Of a stretch of DNA of 64,000 nucleotides, positions 54,327 to 63,592 are shown piece after piece. The stretch's first letter is position 1. Each line of letters begins with the position of its first letter. The position numbers and the translations under genes were made by a program. Source of the DNA: Pseudomonas sp. DTU_2021_1001937_2_SI_NGA_ILE_001 (GTDB lineage Bacteria > Pseudomonadota > Gammaproteobacteria > Pseudomonadales > Pseudomonadaceae); the NCBI RefSeq assembly GCF_032463525.1, contig NZ_CP135971.1, positions 682,001 through 746,000 on the forward strand. The letters run 5' to 3'. Below the pieces are notes generated by a model. That model did no database searches and was not told the origin of the DNA. It was given only the letters and a program-made list of their open reading frames with translations.

Positions 54327-55655
54327 ATGCACCACACCAACACGCTCGCCATGGGCGAGAACAGCGCTGTGTCGGCCACGGTCAAGTTGTACTGCTGGGC
54401 CGCCGTCATCCTCATCGTCGCCGAGGCCGTCGGGGCCTTGAGCATCCCCCTGGGCCCCGGCAAGGTCGTGCTGCTGCCGATGGTCTGGGCATTGCTGATC
54501 GGTGCCGCCATCGGCTTGCTCAGCCCGCGCCTGCCAGGCTCGCTGGCCCTCGACAGCCGTGCCCAGGCCCGCGCCGCCGCAATCCTGCAACCGGCCTTGC
54601 TGGTGTTCATCGCCAAGCTCGGCCTGGTGGTCGGTGGTTCCCTGCCGGTGGTCATGGCCTCGGGCTGGGCGTTGGTGTTCCAGGAGTTCGGCCACTTCGT
54701 CGGCACCGTGATCCTCGGCCTGCCTGTGGCCTTGCTGCTGGGCATCAAGCGTGAAGCCGTGGGGGCGACCTTTTCGGTGGGGCGCGAACCGAGCCTGGCG
54801 ATCATCGGTGAGCGCTATGGCATGGATTCCCCCGAGGGGCGTGGCGTATTGGCCGAATACCTCACCGGCACCCTGTTCGGCGCGCTGTTCATCGCCATCG
54901 TGGCCGGCTTCATCACCAGCCTGGGCATCTTCGATCCCAAGTCTCTGGCGATGGGTTCGGGCATCGGCTCGGGCAGCATGATGGCCGCCGCCGCCGGGGC
55001 CATCGCCGCCCAGCAGACCCCCGAGGTGGCCAAGGAGGTCATGGCCCTCGCGGCAGCGGCGAACCTGATCACCACCACCCTGGGTACCTACTTCACGCTG
55101 TTCATCTCGCTGCCACTGGCGGTGTGGGGCTACCGCGTGCTGGAGCCATTGATTGGCCGTACCACCAAGGCTTCGGTCACCGAGCACGGGCCGAGCAGCC
55201 AGGACGTGTCGCTGGAAACCCCGGAACTGGGCTGGGCGGGCCGCATCAGTGCCTGGTTCGCCGCGGGTGCCCTGGCACTGATCGCCAACTATGTCGGTTA
55301 TAAGGTGCTGTCGCCAGCCGCGTTCGCAGGCATGGCGATCATGATCGGTGCAGTGTTCGTAGGTGAGCTGCTGTACCACCTGCTGCGCCGCAAGATCCCG
55401 GCTGTATGCACCGTCTCGGTGGTGGCGATGTTCCTGACTTCGCCGGCCTGCCCATGGGCGGCAGAGATCACCCGCCTGACCGGTACGGTAAATCTGCTGG
55501 CGGTCATTACCCCGATGCTGGCCTTCGCCGGGCTGTCGGTGGCCAAGGACCTGCCAGCGTTCCGCCGCCTGGGCTGGCGTATCGTGCTGGTGTCGTTCCT
55601 GGCCAACTTCGGCACCTTCATCGGGGCGGTGCTGATCGCCGAATTCTTCCACTGA
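54327..55655 (+). CDS. DUF3100 integral membrane protein (putative transporter)
   Basis: 442 residues, about ten to eleven TM helices with a duplicated look. Key motifs: FSVGREPSLAIIGERYGMDSPEGRG and AMGSGIGSGSMMAAAAGAIAAQQTP. DUF3100 proteins are often encoded beside M20 amidohydrolases, and one lies 0.8 kb downstream here, so transport of an amide or peptide-like substrate is a fair guess. GAGGGG precedes ATG 54327; the frame upstream to 54219 is unlikely. Followed by a terminator. Confidence 0.8.
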   Translation: MHHTNTLAMGENSAVSATVKLYCWAAVILIVAEAVGALSIPLGPGKVVLLPMVWALLIGAAIGLLSPRLPGSLALDSRAQARAAAILQPALLVFIAKLGLVVGGSLPVVMASGWALVFQEFGHFVGTVILGLPVALLLGIKREAVGATFSVGREPSLAIIGERYGMDSPEGRGVLAEYLTGTLFGALFIAIVAGFITSLGIFDPKSLAMGSGIGSGSMMAAAAGAIAAQQTPEVAKEVMALAAAANLITTTLGTYFTLFISLPLAVWGYRVLEPLIGRTTKASVTEHGPSSQDVSLETPELGWAGRISAWFAAGALALIANYVGYKVLSPAAFAGMAIMIGAVFVGELLYHLLRRKIPAVCTVSVVAMFLTSPACPWAAEITRLTGTVNLLAVITPMLAFAGLSVAKDLPAFRRLGWRIVLVSFLANFGTFIGAVLIAEFFH

Positions 55656-55692
55656 CACCCAAGCGACGACGGCCCTGAAAGGGGCCGTTCGC

Positions 55693-55720
55693 ACGACCGG
55701 CCCAGGCCGGTCGTTTTCGT
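55693..55720 (+). terminator. Rho-independent terminator of DUF3100 gene
   Basis: A stem of 8 bp, ACGACCGG with CCGGTCGT (55693-55700 and 55707-55714), a 6 nt loop, and T's overlapping the end of the stem (TTTTCGTT). 38 nt after the stop codon. Confidence 0.75.
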
Positions 55721-55793
55721 TCATGCGCCGCCTCGACATTCGTGTGCAGATGGCCTAGGGTCGGCGCTTTACCTGCCAGAACAAGGACGCGCC

Positions 55794-56417
55794 ATGCTGC
55801 GGATACTGGGAAAAGCCTCGTCGATCAACGTTCGCAAGGTGCTGTGGACCTGCGCCGAGATCGGCCTGCCCTTCGAGCGCGAGGACTGGGGCTCTGGCTT
55901 CCAGTCCACGCACAATGCGGCTTTCACGGCCTTGAATCCCAACGCCATGGTGCCGGTCATCCAGGACGGCGATTTCACGCTGTGGGAGTCCAACAGCATC
56001 ATCCGCTACCTGGCCAACCGCTATGCCGGGCCAGGCCTGTATCCCGTCGAAGCCTGCGCCAGGGCGCGGGTCGACCAGTGGATCGACTGGCAGGCCAGCG
56101 ATCTCAATCGTTCCTGGAGCTATGCGTTCATGGCCCTGGTACGCCAATCGCCAGCGCATCAGGACAGCGCCGCCATCGAGGCCGGTTGCGCAGAGTGGTC
56201 GCGGCACATGCAGATTCTGGAACAGCAACTGGCAGCCACCGGGGCCTATGTTGCCGGGCAGGACTTCACCCTGGCCGACATCCCCATCGGCCTCTCGGTG
56301 AACCGCTATTTCGAAACCCCGCTGGCCCACCCGCCGTTGCCGGCGGTGCGGGCGTATTACGAGCGTCTGAGCGCAAGGGCCGGCTACCGTGCGCATGGGC
56401 GCAACGGTACGCCGTAA
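55794..56417 (+). CDS. Glutathione S-transferase family protein
   Basis: 207 residues. N-terminal thioredoxin-like domain with [15 protein letters not shown] and [25 protein letters not shown] (the ESNSI glutathione-binding motif), and a C-terminal helical domain ([13 protein letters not shown]). Conjugates or reduces small electrophiles, or isomerises an intermediate. Single gene between DUF3100 and the amidohydrolase. Substrate unknown, but it may serve the same catabolic cluster. Confidence 0.88.
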   Translation: MLRILGKASSINVRKVLWTCAEIGLPFEREDWGSGFQSTHNAAFTALNPNAMVPVIQDGDFTLWESNSIIRYLANRYAGPGLYPVEACARARVDQWIDWQASDLNRSWSYAFMALVRQSPAHQDSAAIEAGCAEWSRHMQILEQQLAATGAYVAGQDFTLADIPIGLSVNRYFETPLAHPPLPAVRAYYERLSARAGYRAHGRNGTP

Positions 56418-56460
56418 GGCAGACGAGGGAACAGGGCCTGCAGCGCAGGCCCGGGTTGGC

Positions 56461-57618
56461 TCAACGAGCCGGCAGGTTACGCTCCACCAGGGCGGTCCAC
56501 ACCGCCACGCCCGGCTCGATCGCCCGGTCGTTGAAGTCGTAGTAAGGGTTGTGCAGCGGTGCCGAGGGCTGCTCGCCATCCACGCCCAGCCACAGGTAGG
56601 CACCGGGGCAGGCCTGCAGCATGAACGCGAAGTCTTCCGAGGCCATCGACGGATTACATCCGAACACCACCTGGTCTTTGCCCAGGGCCGCCTGTGCCGC
56701 CTCGCGGGCGATCTGCGCCTGTGCCGGATGGTTTTCGGTCACCGGGTAGCCGACGTTGTAGGTCAGCGCTCCGCTGACGCCGAAAGACACCGGCAACTGC
56801 TCGACGAATTCGCCGATCAGGCGCTGTACCTTCTCCCGTACCGGCGTTTGCAGACAACGTACGGTGCCGCGCAGGGTGGCGGTTTCCGGAATCACGTTGA
56901 TCGCCTCGCCAGCATTGACCTGAGTGACGCTGACCACCGCGCTGTCCAGCGGCGACAGGCGCCGCGAGGTGATGGTCTGCAGGCCGAGGATCAGCTCGGC
57001 GGCCGCGACGATGGGGTCGTAGCCACGATCCGGCATGGCGGCGTGCGAACCTTTGCCGGTGAGGACGATCTCGAAGGTGTCCAGCGAGGCCATCATCGCA
57101 CCGGGGTTGACCGCCACCTGGCCGGCCGGCAGGCCCGGCCAGTTGTGCAGGCCGTAGATGGCCTGCATGGGGAAACGTTCGAACAGGCCGTCGTCGATCA
57201 TCTTCTGCGCGCCGCCGAGGTTTTCCTCGGCGGGCTGGAACACCAGGTAGACCGTGCCGCTGAAGCGTCGGGTCTCGGCCAAGTGGCGGGCGGTGGCCAG
57301 CAGAATGGCCGTGTGGCCATCGTGGCCGCAGGCATGCATGCAGCCCTGATGGGTGGATTTGTGCCCACACTGGCCCAGCTCCTGGATCGGCAGGGCGTCC
57401 ATGTCGGCACGCAGGCCGATGCTCGGCCCCTCGCCGTTGCGCAGGACACCGACCACGCCGGTGCCGCCCAGGCCGCGATGCACTTCGATGCCGAAGCTGC
57501 TGAGCAACTGGGCAACGCGGTCGCTGGTGCGCAGTTCTTCAAAGCCCAGCTCGGGGCTGGCGTGGATCTCGCGGCGCCAGGCGATGGCGTCCTCGATCAG
57601 TTGCTTGGAAACCGTCAT
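56461..57618 (-). CDS. M20 family amidohydrolase (hippurate/IAA-conjugate hydrolase type)
   Basis: 385 residues of the peptidase M20D group. Metal-binding motifs: MHACGHDGHTA, the QPAEENLGGA Glu pair, LHNWPGL and the second-domain SMASEDFAFMLQ. These enzymes hydrolyse N-acyl or N-aroyl amino acids (hippurate, IAA-amino acid conjugates). I chose ATG 57618 with GGAG upstream; a GTG at 57627 would overlap the ALDH stop. Third gene of the operon after the dehydrogenase genes. Confidence 0.88.
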   Translation of the reverse strand: MTVSKQLIEDAIAWRREIHASPELGFEELRTSDRVAQLLSSFGIEVHRGLGGTGVVGVLRNGEGPSIGLRADMDALPIQELGQCGHKSTHQGCMHACGHDGHTAILLATARHLAETRRFSGTVYLVFQPAEENLGGAQKMIDDGLFERFPMQAIYGLHNWPGLPAGQVAVNPGAMMASLDTFEIVLTGKGSHAAMPDRGYDPIVAAAELILGLQTITSRRLSPLDSAVVSVTQVNAGEAINVIPETATLRGTVRCLQTPVREKVQRLIGEFVEQLPVSFGVSGALTYNVGYPVTENHPAQAQIAREAAQAALGKDQVVFGCNPSMASEDFAFMLQACPGAYLWLGVDGEQPSAPLHNPYYDFNDRAIEPGVAVWTALVERNLPAR

Positions 57619-57623
57619 GCCGT

Positions 57624-59141
57624 TCACTCCAGGCTGGCGCCGTAGCCGAAGCTCGCCGCCGGCACGGCAGCGGTTTCGACCCAGACGCTCTTCACTTCAC
57701 TGTATTCGCGCAGGGCATCGAGGCCCGACGAACGACCGTAGCCGCTTTTACCATAGCCGCCAAACGGCGAGCTGACGTGGATGGTCTTGTAGCCGTTGAC
57801 CCAGAAGGTCCCGGCGCGCACCTGGCGCGCGACGCGGTGGGCGCGGCCGACATCGCGGGTCCACACCGCGCCGGCCAGGCCGAAGCGGCTGTCGTTGGCG
57901 ATGCGGATGGCGTCGGCTTCGTCTTCGAAGGGAATGGCCACCACCACCGGGCCGAAGATCTCTTCCTGGGCGCAATGCAGGCGGTTATCACCCGCCAGTA
58001 CCGTGGGGTTGATGTAGTAGCCCGGCCCGGCAGGCACCGGCTCGGCATCCTCGCCGACCAGGCGTGCGCCGTCGGCCAGGGCGCGCTCGATCATGGCTTT
58101 GACGTGAGCGTATTGCTTGGGGTTGTTGATCGGGCCGATCTGAGTCTGTTCGCTGGCCGGGTCGCCGACCTGGAACTGTACGGCGGCCTTGGCCAGGGCC
58201 TGGGTGAACTTGTCGAAGATCGACGCCTGCACCAGCAGGCGCGAACCCGATACGCAGCTTTGCCCGGCGCCGGAGAAGATCGCCGCCTGGGCACCACGCA
58301 AGGCGACCTCCAGGTCGGCATCGGCGAACACGATGTTGGCCGATTTGCCACCCAGCTCCAGCACGGTGGGGATGCAACGCTGCGCGGCGGCGGCGGCGAT
58401 GTGTCGACCGGTGGCGGGCGAACCGACGAACACCACCTTGCGAATGTCGGCTTGTGCGATCAGCTGCTGGCCAATGCTATGGCCAAAACCGGCGATCACG
58501 TTGACCAGACCCTTGGGCACCCCGGCACGTTCGACCAGCACGCCGACCACCAGCGAGGACAACGGGGTCAGTTCCGAGGGCTTGAGGATCACCGCGTTGC
58601 CGGCAGCGATCGCCGGCGCCACTTGCCAGCCGCAGGTGAAGATCGGCGCGTTCCATGGGGTGATCTGCAACACCGTGCCCAGCGGTTCGTAGGTGACGTA
58701 GTTGAGGTGCGAGGTCGGTACGGGAATGACTTCGCCGTGCAGCTTGTCGGCCCAGCCGGCGTAGTACTCGAACATCTCGGCGACCTTGGCCACCTCGACC
58801 CGCGCATCGCGAATCGGCTTGTTGGCGCTCAGTGCTTCGATCTGCGCAAGATTCTCTGCGTGCTCGCGGATCAGCGCGCCGACCTGGTACATGGCCCGGC
58901 CACGCGCCTGGGCGGTCAGCGCCCACCATTGCTGGCGCGCGCTGCGTGCGGCGGCGTCGGCTTTCTCGACCAAGGTCTCGTCGGCGTCGGCGAAGCTCAG
59001 CAGCAGGCTGTCATCGTGCGCGTTGCGGATCTGCACCGGGGCGCCGTGGCCGTCGATGAACTCGCCGCCCACATAGCTGGCGACGGTCTGCCGATCGCCC
59101 CAATAGGGGCTCATCAGGTCGAGGATTGTCTGTGTGCTCAT
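57624..59141 (-). CDS. Aldehyde dehydrogenase
   Basis: 505 residues, NAD(P)-dependent ALDH fold. PWNAPIFTCGWQVAPAIAAGNAVILKPSE, catalytic Glu in ELGGKSAN, catalytic Cys in FSGAGQSCVSGSRL, and the C-terminal SPFGGYGKSGYGR segment. Oxidises an aldehyde released in the pathway. The start (ATG 59141) is 4 bp after the previous gene's stop and its end abuts the amidohydrolase start, so the three are one operon. Confidence 0.9.
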   Translation of the reverse strand: MSTQTILDLMSPYWGDRQTVASYVGGEFIDGHGAPVQIRNAHDDSLLLSFADADETLVEKADAAARSARQQWWALTAQARGRAMYQVGALIREHAENLAQIEALSANKPIRDARVEVAKVAEMFEYYAGWADKLHGEVIPVPTSHLNYVTYEPLGTVLQITPWNAPIFTCGWQVAPAIAAGNAVILKPSELTPLSSLVVGVLVERAGVPKGLVNVIAGFGHSIGQQLIAQADIRKVVFVGSPATGRHIAAAAAQRCIPTVLELGGKSANIVFADADLEVALRGAQAAIFSGAGQSCVSGSRLLVQASIFDKFTQALAKAAVQFQVGDPASEQTQIGPINNPKQYAHVKAMIERALADGARLVGEDAEPVPAGPGYYINPTVLAGDNRLHCAQEEIFGPVVVAIPFEDEADAIRIANDSRFGLAGAVWTRDVGRAHRVARQVRAGTFWVNGYKTIHVSSPFGGYGKSGYGRSSGLDALREYSEVKSVWVETAAVPAASFGYGASLE

Positions 59142-59145
59142 CGTC

Positions 59146-60036
59146 TTATTCCCCACGGCCGTACAAGGCCTTGTCGGTGCGCTGCACGATGCAGCAGAAA
59201 TCGTCGCTGTCCGGCAGCGTTTCACGGCTGTCATCCCACAACTGCGCCACGTGGCGCGCCAGCGGCAGGTCGAGATCGAGGGCGGCGGCCAGGTCGCTGG
59301 CCAAGCCGACGTCCTTGCGCATCAGGCCCATGGTGAAGCCCGAGTCATAGGCCTTGTTCAGTACCCAGGTCGGGAACATCACCTGGCTGGCGGCGCTGCG
59401 CCCGGACCCGGCATTGATGCCTTCCAACAGCTTCTGCGGGTCGACGCCGGCCTTGGCGGCCATGCTCATGGCTTCGGCGGTGGTGATCAGGTGTGCGGCG
59501 GCGAGCATGTTGTTGGCGATCTTGGCCACGTTGCCGGCGCCATGGCCGCCGACATGCACCCGCGTGCCGCTCATGGCTTCCAGTACCGGCAGCACCTTGG
59601 CCAGGTCAGCTTCCTCGCCGCCGATCACCATCGACATGCTGCCGTTGGCCGCGCCCTTGGGGCCGCCGGAGACTGGCGCGTCGAGAAAGGCGATGCCCTT
59701 GGCACGCAGGGCGGTGGCGACCTTGCGGCTGGCTTCCGGGGTGGAGGTGGTGGTGTCGACCACCACCAGGCCCGCACGGCCCAGTTCGAGAATGCCGTGC
59801 TCGCCCAGGCACACCGCCTCGACGTGCTCGGCCTTGGGCAGCGACAGAATCAGTACGTCGACGCTGCGGATCAGCTCGGCGCGGTCGCTGACGGCGCGTA
59901 CGCCCTGGCGCTGTGCCTGCTCCAGCGCCGCGGCACTGAGGTCGAAACCGCTTACCTCGAAGCCTTTGCCGGCCAGCGTGGCGGCCATGCCGCCGCCCAT
60001 GTTGCCCAGGCCGATCACTCCGGTTTTCAAAGTCAT
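59146..60036 (-). CDS. Beta-hydroxyacid dehydrogenase (3-hydroxyisobutyrate dehydrogenase type)
   Basis: 296 residues. N-terminal NAD-binding VIGLGNMGGGMAATLAGKG, substrate motif DAPVSGGPKGAANGSM, and the catalytic Lys helix GAGNVAKIANNML. Family members (HIBDH, tartronate semialdehyde reductase, GarR) oxidise beta-hydroxyacids. First gene of the operon with ALDH and amidohydrolase. A LysR gene is divergent 175 bp away. Substrate inferred only by class. Confidence 0.9.
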   Translation of the reverse strand: MTLKTGVIGLGNMGGGMAATLAGKGFEVSGFDLSAAALEQAQRQGVRAVSDRAELIRSVDVLILSLPKAEHVEAVCLGEHGILELGRAGLVVVDTTTSTPEASRKVATALRAKGIAFLDAPVSGGPKGAANGSMSMVIGGEEADLAKVLPVLEAMSGTRVHVGGHGAGNVAKIANNMLAAAHLITTAEAMSMAAKAGVDPQKLLEGINAGSGRSAASQVMFPTWVLNKAYDSGFTMGLMRKDVGLASDLAAALDLDLPLARHVAQLWDDSRETLPDSDDFCCIVQRTDKALYGRGE

Positions 60037-60211
60037 GTCAGAACGCTCGCTCGATGATTCACCCGCATGAATGAGGCCCTGCCTCTGGCCGCAGAAGGCG
60101 TGTGCAGCCGAGGAGGGGTCGTTGGACCGAGTATGGACAGTGCTCTGTCATCGCAGCAATAATCAGTCAAATTCGATTCCGTTGCCTTTTCAGCAACACA
60201 CAGGAAAGCCC

Positions 60212-61123
60212 ATGAGTCTGGTTCAGGATCGCCGCATTCTTTATTTCTTCGAAGCCGTGAGGTTGGGCAGTGTGCGGGCGGCGGCGGACTTTCTTGACGT
60301 CGCGGCCTCTGCGGTGAGCCGGCAGATCGCCCAGCTCGAACACGAACTCGGCAGCCCGCTGCTGGAGCGCCATCGCCGTGGGGTAAAACCCACCGAAGCC
60401 GGGGAGCGGGTGCTGCATTACTATCGCCAGCGCCTGTCGCAGCAGGAGGTGCTGCTGGACTCGTTGCAGGCCCTGCGTGGCCTGCAGAGCGGCTCGGTGG
60501 TGCTGGCGGTGGGTGAGGGCTTCATCGACGGCCTGGCCGCGCCGCTGAGTCGTTTCTCCGAGCAGTACCCGCGCATCGACTTGCAGGTCAACGTGTGTGG
60601 CACCAACGAGGTGATCCGTCAGATCGTCGAAGACGAAGCGCACCTGGGGCTGGTATTCAACCCTCCCGCCGACCCCAAGATTCGTTCCCATGCCCATACC
60701 CGCCAGCCGGTGTGCGTGGCGGTAGGCCCCGAACACCCGCTGGCGCAGCGCAGCGAGCCATTGCCCCTGGAAGGGCTGGACCGCTATCGGCTGGCCCTGC
60801 CGGGGCTGTCGTATGGCATTCGCCAGATTGTCACCCTGGCCGAGCATCGCCAGGGTCTGAGCCTGGTGCCGACACTGACCTGCAGCACCTTCGCCATGCT
60901 CAAGCGTTTCGCCATGCGCGGGGGCGTGACGCTGATGCCGGTGTTCGTGATGGAAGATGAGATCCGCAGCGGTGAGCTGGTCGCCGTGCCCCTGCAAAGC
61001 GAAGTGTTCAGCAGCCCTGAAGTGCACCTGATCAGCCGCCTGGGCCGGCAACTGAGCGTAGGCGCCAGCCGCATGCTGAGCCTGGTGCTGCAGGACATGA
61101 CGGCGTTCAGGCAAGATCACTAA
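60212..61123 (+). CDS. LysR-family regulator of the amidohydrolase operon
   Basis: 303 residues, HTH near ILYFFEAVRLGSVRAAADFLDVAASAVSRQ, effector domain from about GSVVLAVGEGF. Divergent from the HIBDH-ALDH-amidohydrolase operon, so it probably activates it in response to a pathway compound. CAGGAAA precedes ATG 60212. The divergent gap holds a candidate T-N11-A type LysR site region but no site I can define. Confidence 0.88.
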   Translation: MSLVQDRRILYFFEAVRLGSVRAAADFLDVAASAVSRQIAQLEHELGSPLLERHRRGVKPTEAGERVLHYYRQRLSQQEVLLDSLQALRGLQSGSVVLAVGEGFIDGLAAPLSRFSEQYPRIDLQVNVCGTNEVIRQIVEDEAHLGLVFNPPADPKIRSHAHTRQPVCVAVGPEHPLAQRSEPLPLEGLDRYRLALPGLSYGIRQIVTLAEHRQGLSLVPTLTCSTFAMLKRFAMRGGVTLMPVFVMEDEIRSGELVAVPLQSEVFSSPEVHLISRLGRQLSVGASRMLSLVLQDMTAFRQDH

Positions 61124-61163
61124 AGCCATTTTTTGAGGGGGCAGCCAGGTAGAACCGGCTTGA

Positions 61164-61340
61164 GCCGCAATGCTGGTCAGTTAGACGTTCTTCGGCTTTG
61201 TCGGAGCGAGCTGTTTTGGCCTCAGCCGCAATCCAGGTCGATTAGACCGGGTAGGAGCGGCTTCAGCCGCGAAGGGACGGCCTGTTCACAGCAGATGTAG
61301 TGATTTTCCTGGTGCTTTCTCGGCTGATGCCGCCCATGTC
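61164..61340. repeat. REPIN H, nested or truncated pair
   Basis: A left arm (GCAATGCTGGTCAGTTAGACG) and half a REP core (CGGAGCGAGCTG) at 61164-61212 run into a second left arm (GCAATCCAGGTCGATTAGACC), REP core GGAGCGGCTTCAGCCGCGAAG, spacer, and a decayed inverted REP (CTTTCTCGGCTGATGCCGCC). It looks like one REPIN broken by another. The gap 61124-61483 also has an AT-rich promoter-like tract near 61390-61440 (TATAAG at 61434). Confidence 0.7.
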
Positions 61341-61483
61341 GGCCGAGGCGGGCAAACCCGGCTGGATGCTGCTGGGTGCATCTATGGTTATTCAATAAAG
61401 TTATTTATTGGCGTTGTTTTAGATTCGCTAGGCTATAAGAAAGCGGCCATCCCGGCCCTGAAGCCTGCGACTCACACTGCCTC

Positions 61484-62149
61484 ATGACTTTCGATTTTCC
61501 GTTCCTGCTCAGCACCTTGCCGGCGTTTTTCAAGGCGGTGGGCGTCACCTTGCAGGTGGGCCTGATCGCCATTGCCACTTCGCTGCTGGTGGCATTGCTC
61601 AACACCGCGATAGTGCTGTTCCGCACGCCGCTGCTGTGCCGGGCGATCGGCCTGTATGTGGAGCTGGCGCGCAACACGCCGTTGCTGATCCAGCTGTTCT
61701 TCGTGTATTTCGCCTTGCCCAGCCTGGGCGTCAAGATCTCCGGCTTCGCGGCGGCCATCATCACCATGACCTTCCTCGGCGGTGCCTACCTCACCGAGGT
61801 GTTGCGGGCCGGTGTCGAGGCGGTTCCCGCCGCGCAGCTTGAGTCGGGGCGCTCCATCGGCCTGTCGGACTGGCAACTGCTGCGCCATGTCATCCTGCCG
61901 CAAGCGGGCATCCTCAGCCTGCCGGCGCTGTTCGCCAATTTCATCTTCCTGCTCAAGGAAACCACCGTGGTGTCTGCCGTGGCGGTGCCGGAAATCCTCT
62001 ACACCACCAAGAGCTACATCGCCCTGTACTACAAGACCTATGAAATGCTCACCGTGCTGACACTGATCTGCGTATTGCTGTTCCTGCCGCTGTCGCTGCT
62101 GCTCGGGCGTCAGGAAAGGAGGCTGCAACATGGCCAGTTCGGGTCTTGA
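61484..62149 (+). CDS. Polar amino acid ABC transporter permease 1
   Basis: 221 residues, about five TM helices, HisM/GlnP-type. The cytoplasmic EAA loop is present (VEAVPAAQLESGRSIGLSDWQLLRHVILPQA). First gene of a four-gene ABC importer operon. Overlaps the second permease by 20 bp. Pumps amino acids or opine-like compounds; exact substrate not evident. Confidence 0.9.
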   Translation: MTFDFPFLLSTLPAFFKAVGVTLQVGLIAIATSLLVALLNTAIVLFRTPLLCRAIGLYVELARNTPLLIQLFFVYFALPSLGVKISGFAAAIITMTFLGGAYLTEVLRAGVEAVPAAQLESGRSIGLSDWQLLRHVILPQAGILSLPALFANFIFLLKETTVVSAVAVPEILYTTKSYIALYYKTYEMLTVLTLICVLLFLPLSLLLGRQERRLQHGQFGS

Positions 62150-62789
62150 GCTGTTGTGGGTGTCGCTGCCCCTGCTGGGGGAAGGCGCCGCCCTAACGGT
62201 GTCCATCTCGGCCTTGAGCATTCTGTTCAGTACCGTCGGTGGCTTGCTTTACGGTTCGCTCGGCACACTGGGTATTGGCTGGCTGAACCTGGCATTGCGC
62301 AGCTATCTGGAGCTGTTTCGCGCCGTTCCGGTACTGGTGTGGCTGTACCTGCTGTTCTTCGGTTTGCCGATCTTCTTCGGCCTGAGCATCCCCAGTTTCT
62401 GGTGCGCGGTGCTGGTGCTGAGCCTGTGGGGGGCGACAGAGGTGGGCGAGGTGGCGCGCGGGGCGCTGAAATCACTGCCCAAAGGGCAGCGCGAGGCGGG
62501 GCTGTCCATCGGCCTGTCCACCGTGCAGCTGTACTCACAGGTGCTGGTGCCGCAGGCGCTCAAGCGCATGACGCCACCGACCATCAACATCTATACCCGG
62601 CTGATCAAGACCAGCTCGCTGGCGGTGCTGATCGGTGTGGTGGATGTCATCAAGGTGGGCCAGCAGATCATCGAGCGCACCTACGAGTCGGTGCTGATCT
62701 ACGGCGCGCTGTTCCTGTTCTTCTTTTTCATCTGCTATCCGCTGTCGCTCGCCTCGCGCGTGCTGGAACGGCGCTGGACACAAGCATGA
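62130..62789 (+). CDS. Polar amino acid ABC transporter permease 2
   Basis: 219 residues, HisQ/GlnP-type partner with about five TM helices and an EAA loop (GALKSLPKGQREAGLSIGLSTVQLYSQVLVPQALKR). Its stop overlaps the ATPase start by 4 bp (ATGA). Forms the heterodimeric channel with permease 1. Confidence 0.9.
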   Translation: MASSGLELLWVSLPLLGEGAALTVSISALSILFSTVGGLLYGSLGTLGIGWLNLALRSYLELFRAVPVLVWLYLLFFGLPIFFGLSIPSFWCAVLVLSLWGATEVGEVARGALKSLPKGQREAGLSIGLSTVQLYSQVLVPQALKRMTPPTINIYTRLIKTSSLAVLIGVVDVIKVGQQIIERTYESVLIYGALFLFFFFICYPLSLASRVLERRWTQA

Positions 62790-63568
62790 GCGCACTGATC
62801 GAATTCAAGGGTTTCAACAAGTCCTACGGCAGCCAGCCGGTATTGAGGGACATCGACCTGAAGGTCGAAGCCGGCGAAGTGATCGTCGTCCTCGGCCCCA
62901 GCGGCTGCGGCAAGAGCACCTTGCTGCGCTGCCTCAACGGCCTGGAGCAGGCGCAGGGCGGCGAACTGCACTTCGCCGGGCGACAGTTGCTCGCGCCCGG
63001 CACCGATTGGCGCCAGGTACGTCAGCAAGTCGGCATGGTGTTCCAGAGTTACCACCTGTTTCCGCACATGAGCGTGCTGGACAACGTCCTGCTCGGTCCG
63101 CTGAAGGTACAGCGCCGTGACCGCCGGGAAGCCCAGGCCCAGGCCGAGGCGCTGTTGCGCCGGGTTGGCCTGGCGGACAAACGCGATGCCTTTCCCCGCC
63201 AGCTTTCCGGGGGCCAGCAGCAACGCATCGCCATCGTGCGTTCGCTGTGCATGAACCCGCAGGTCATGCTGTTCGACGAGATCACCGCCGCCCTCGATCC
63301 GGAAATGGTCAAGGAAGTACTGGAGGTGGTGCTCGACCTCGCCAAAGGCGGCATGACCATGCTCATCGTCACCCACGAAATGGGCTTCGCCCGCGCCGTG
63401 GCCGACCGCATCGTGTTCATGGATGCCGGACGCATCCTTGAACAACGCGACCCCGAGTCTTTCTTCACTCAACCTTCGAGCGCACGCGCGCAGCAGTTCC
63501 TGGAGAAGTTCTCATACCTGGAGACCCTGCCGGGGCGGCGCCATGCCACCCGGGCAGCGGCCATCTGA
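62786..63568 (+). CDS. Polar amino acid ABC transporter ATP-binding protein
   Basis: 260-residue ABC ATPase. Walker A GPSGCGKST (37-45), Q-loop VFQSYHLFP, signature LSGGQQQR, Walker B VMLFDEITAALDPE (Ile instead of the usual Pro after DE) and the H-loop VTHEMGFARAVAD. ATG 62786 overlaps the permease stop. Energises import through the two permeases. Confidence 0.93.
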   Translation: MSALIEFKGFNKSYGSQPVLRDIDLKVEAGEVIVVLGPSGCGKSTLLRCLNGLEQAQGGELHFAGRQLLAPGTDWRQVRQQVGMVFQSYHLFPHMSVLDNVLLGPLKVQRRDRREAQAQAEALLRRVGLADKRDAFPRQLSGGQQQRIAIVRSLCMNPQVMLFDEITAALDPEMVKEVLEVVLDLAKGGMTMLIVTHEMGFARAVADRIVFMDAGRILEQRDPESFFTQPSSARAQQFLEKFSYLETLPGRRHATRAAAI

Positions 63569-63592
63569 AAACAGCCAAACCAAGGACATCTC

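Noticed and set aside
8462..61340. A CRISPR array made of the regularly repeated REP-type sequences
   Set aside because: Repeats are dispersed singly, are palindromic doublets of the REPIN type, and no cas gene is present.
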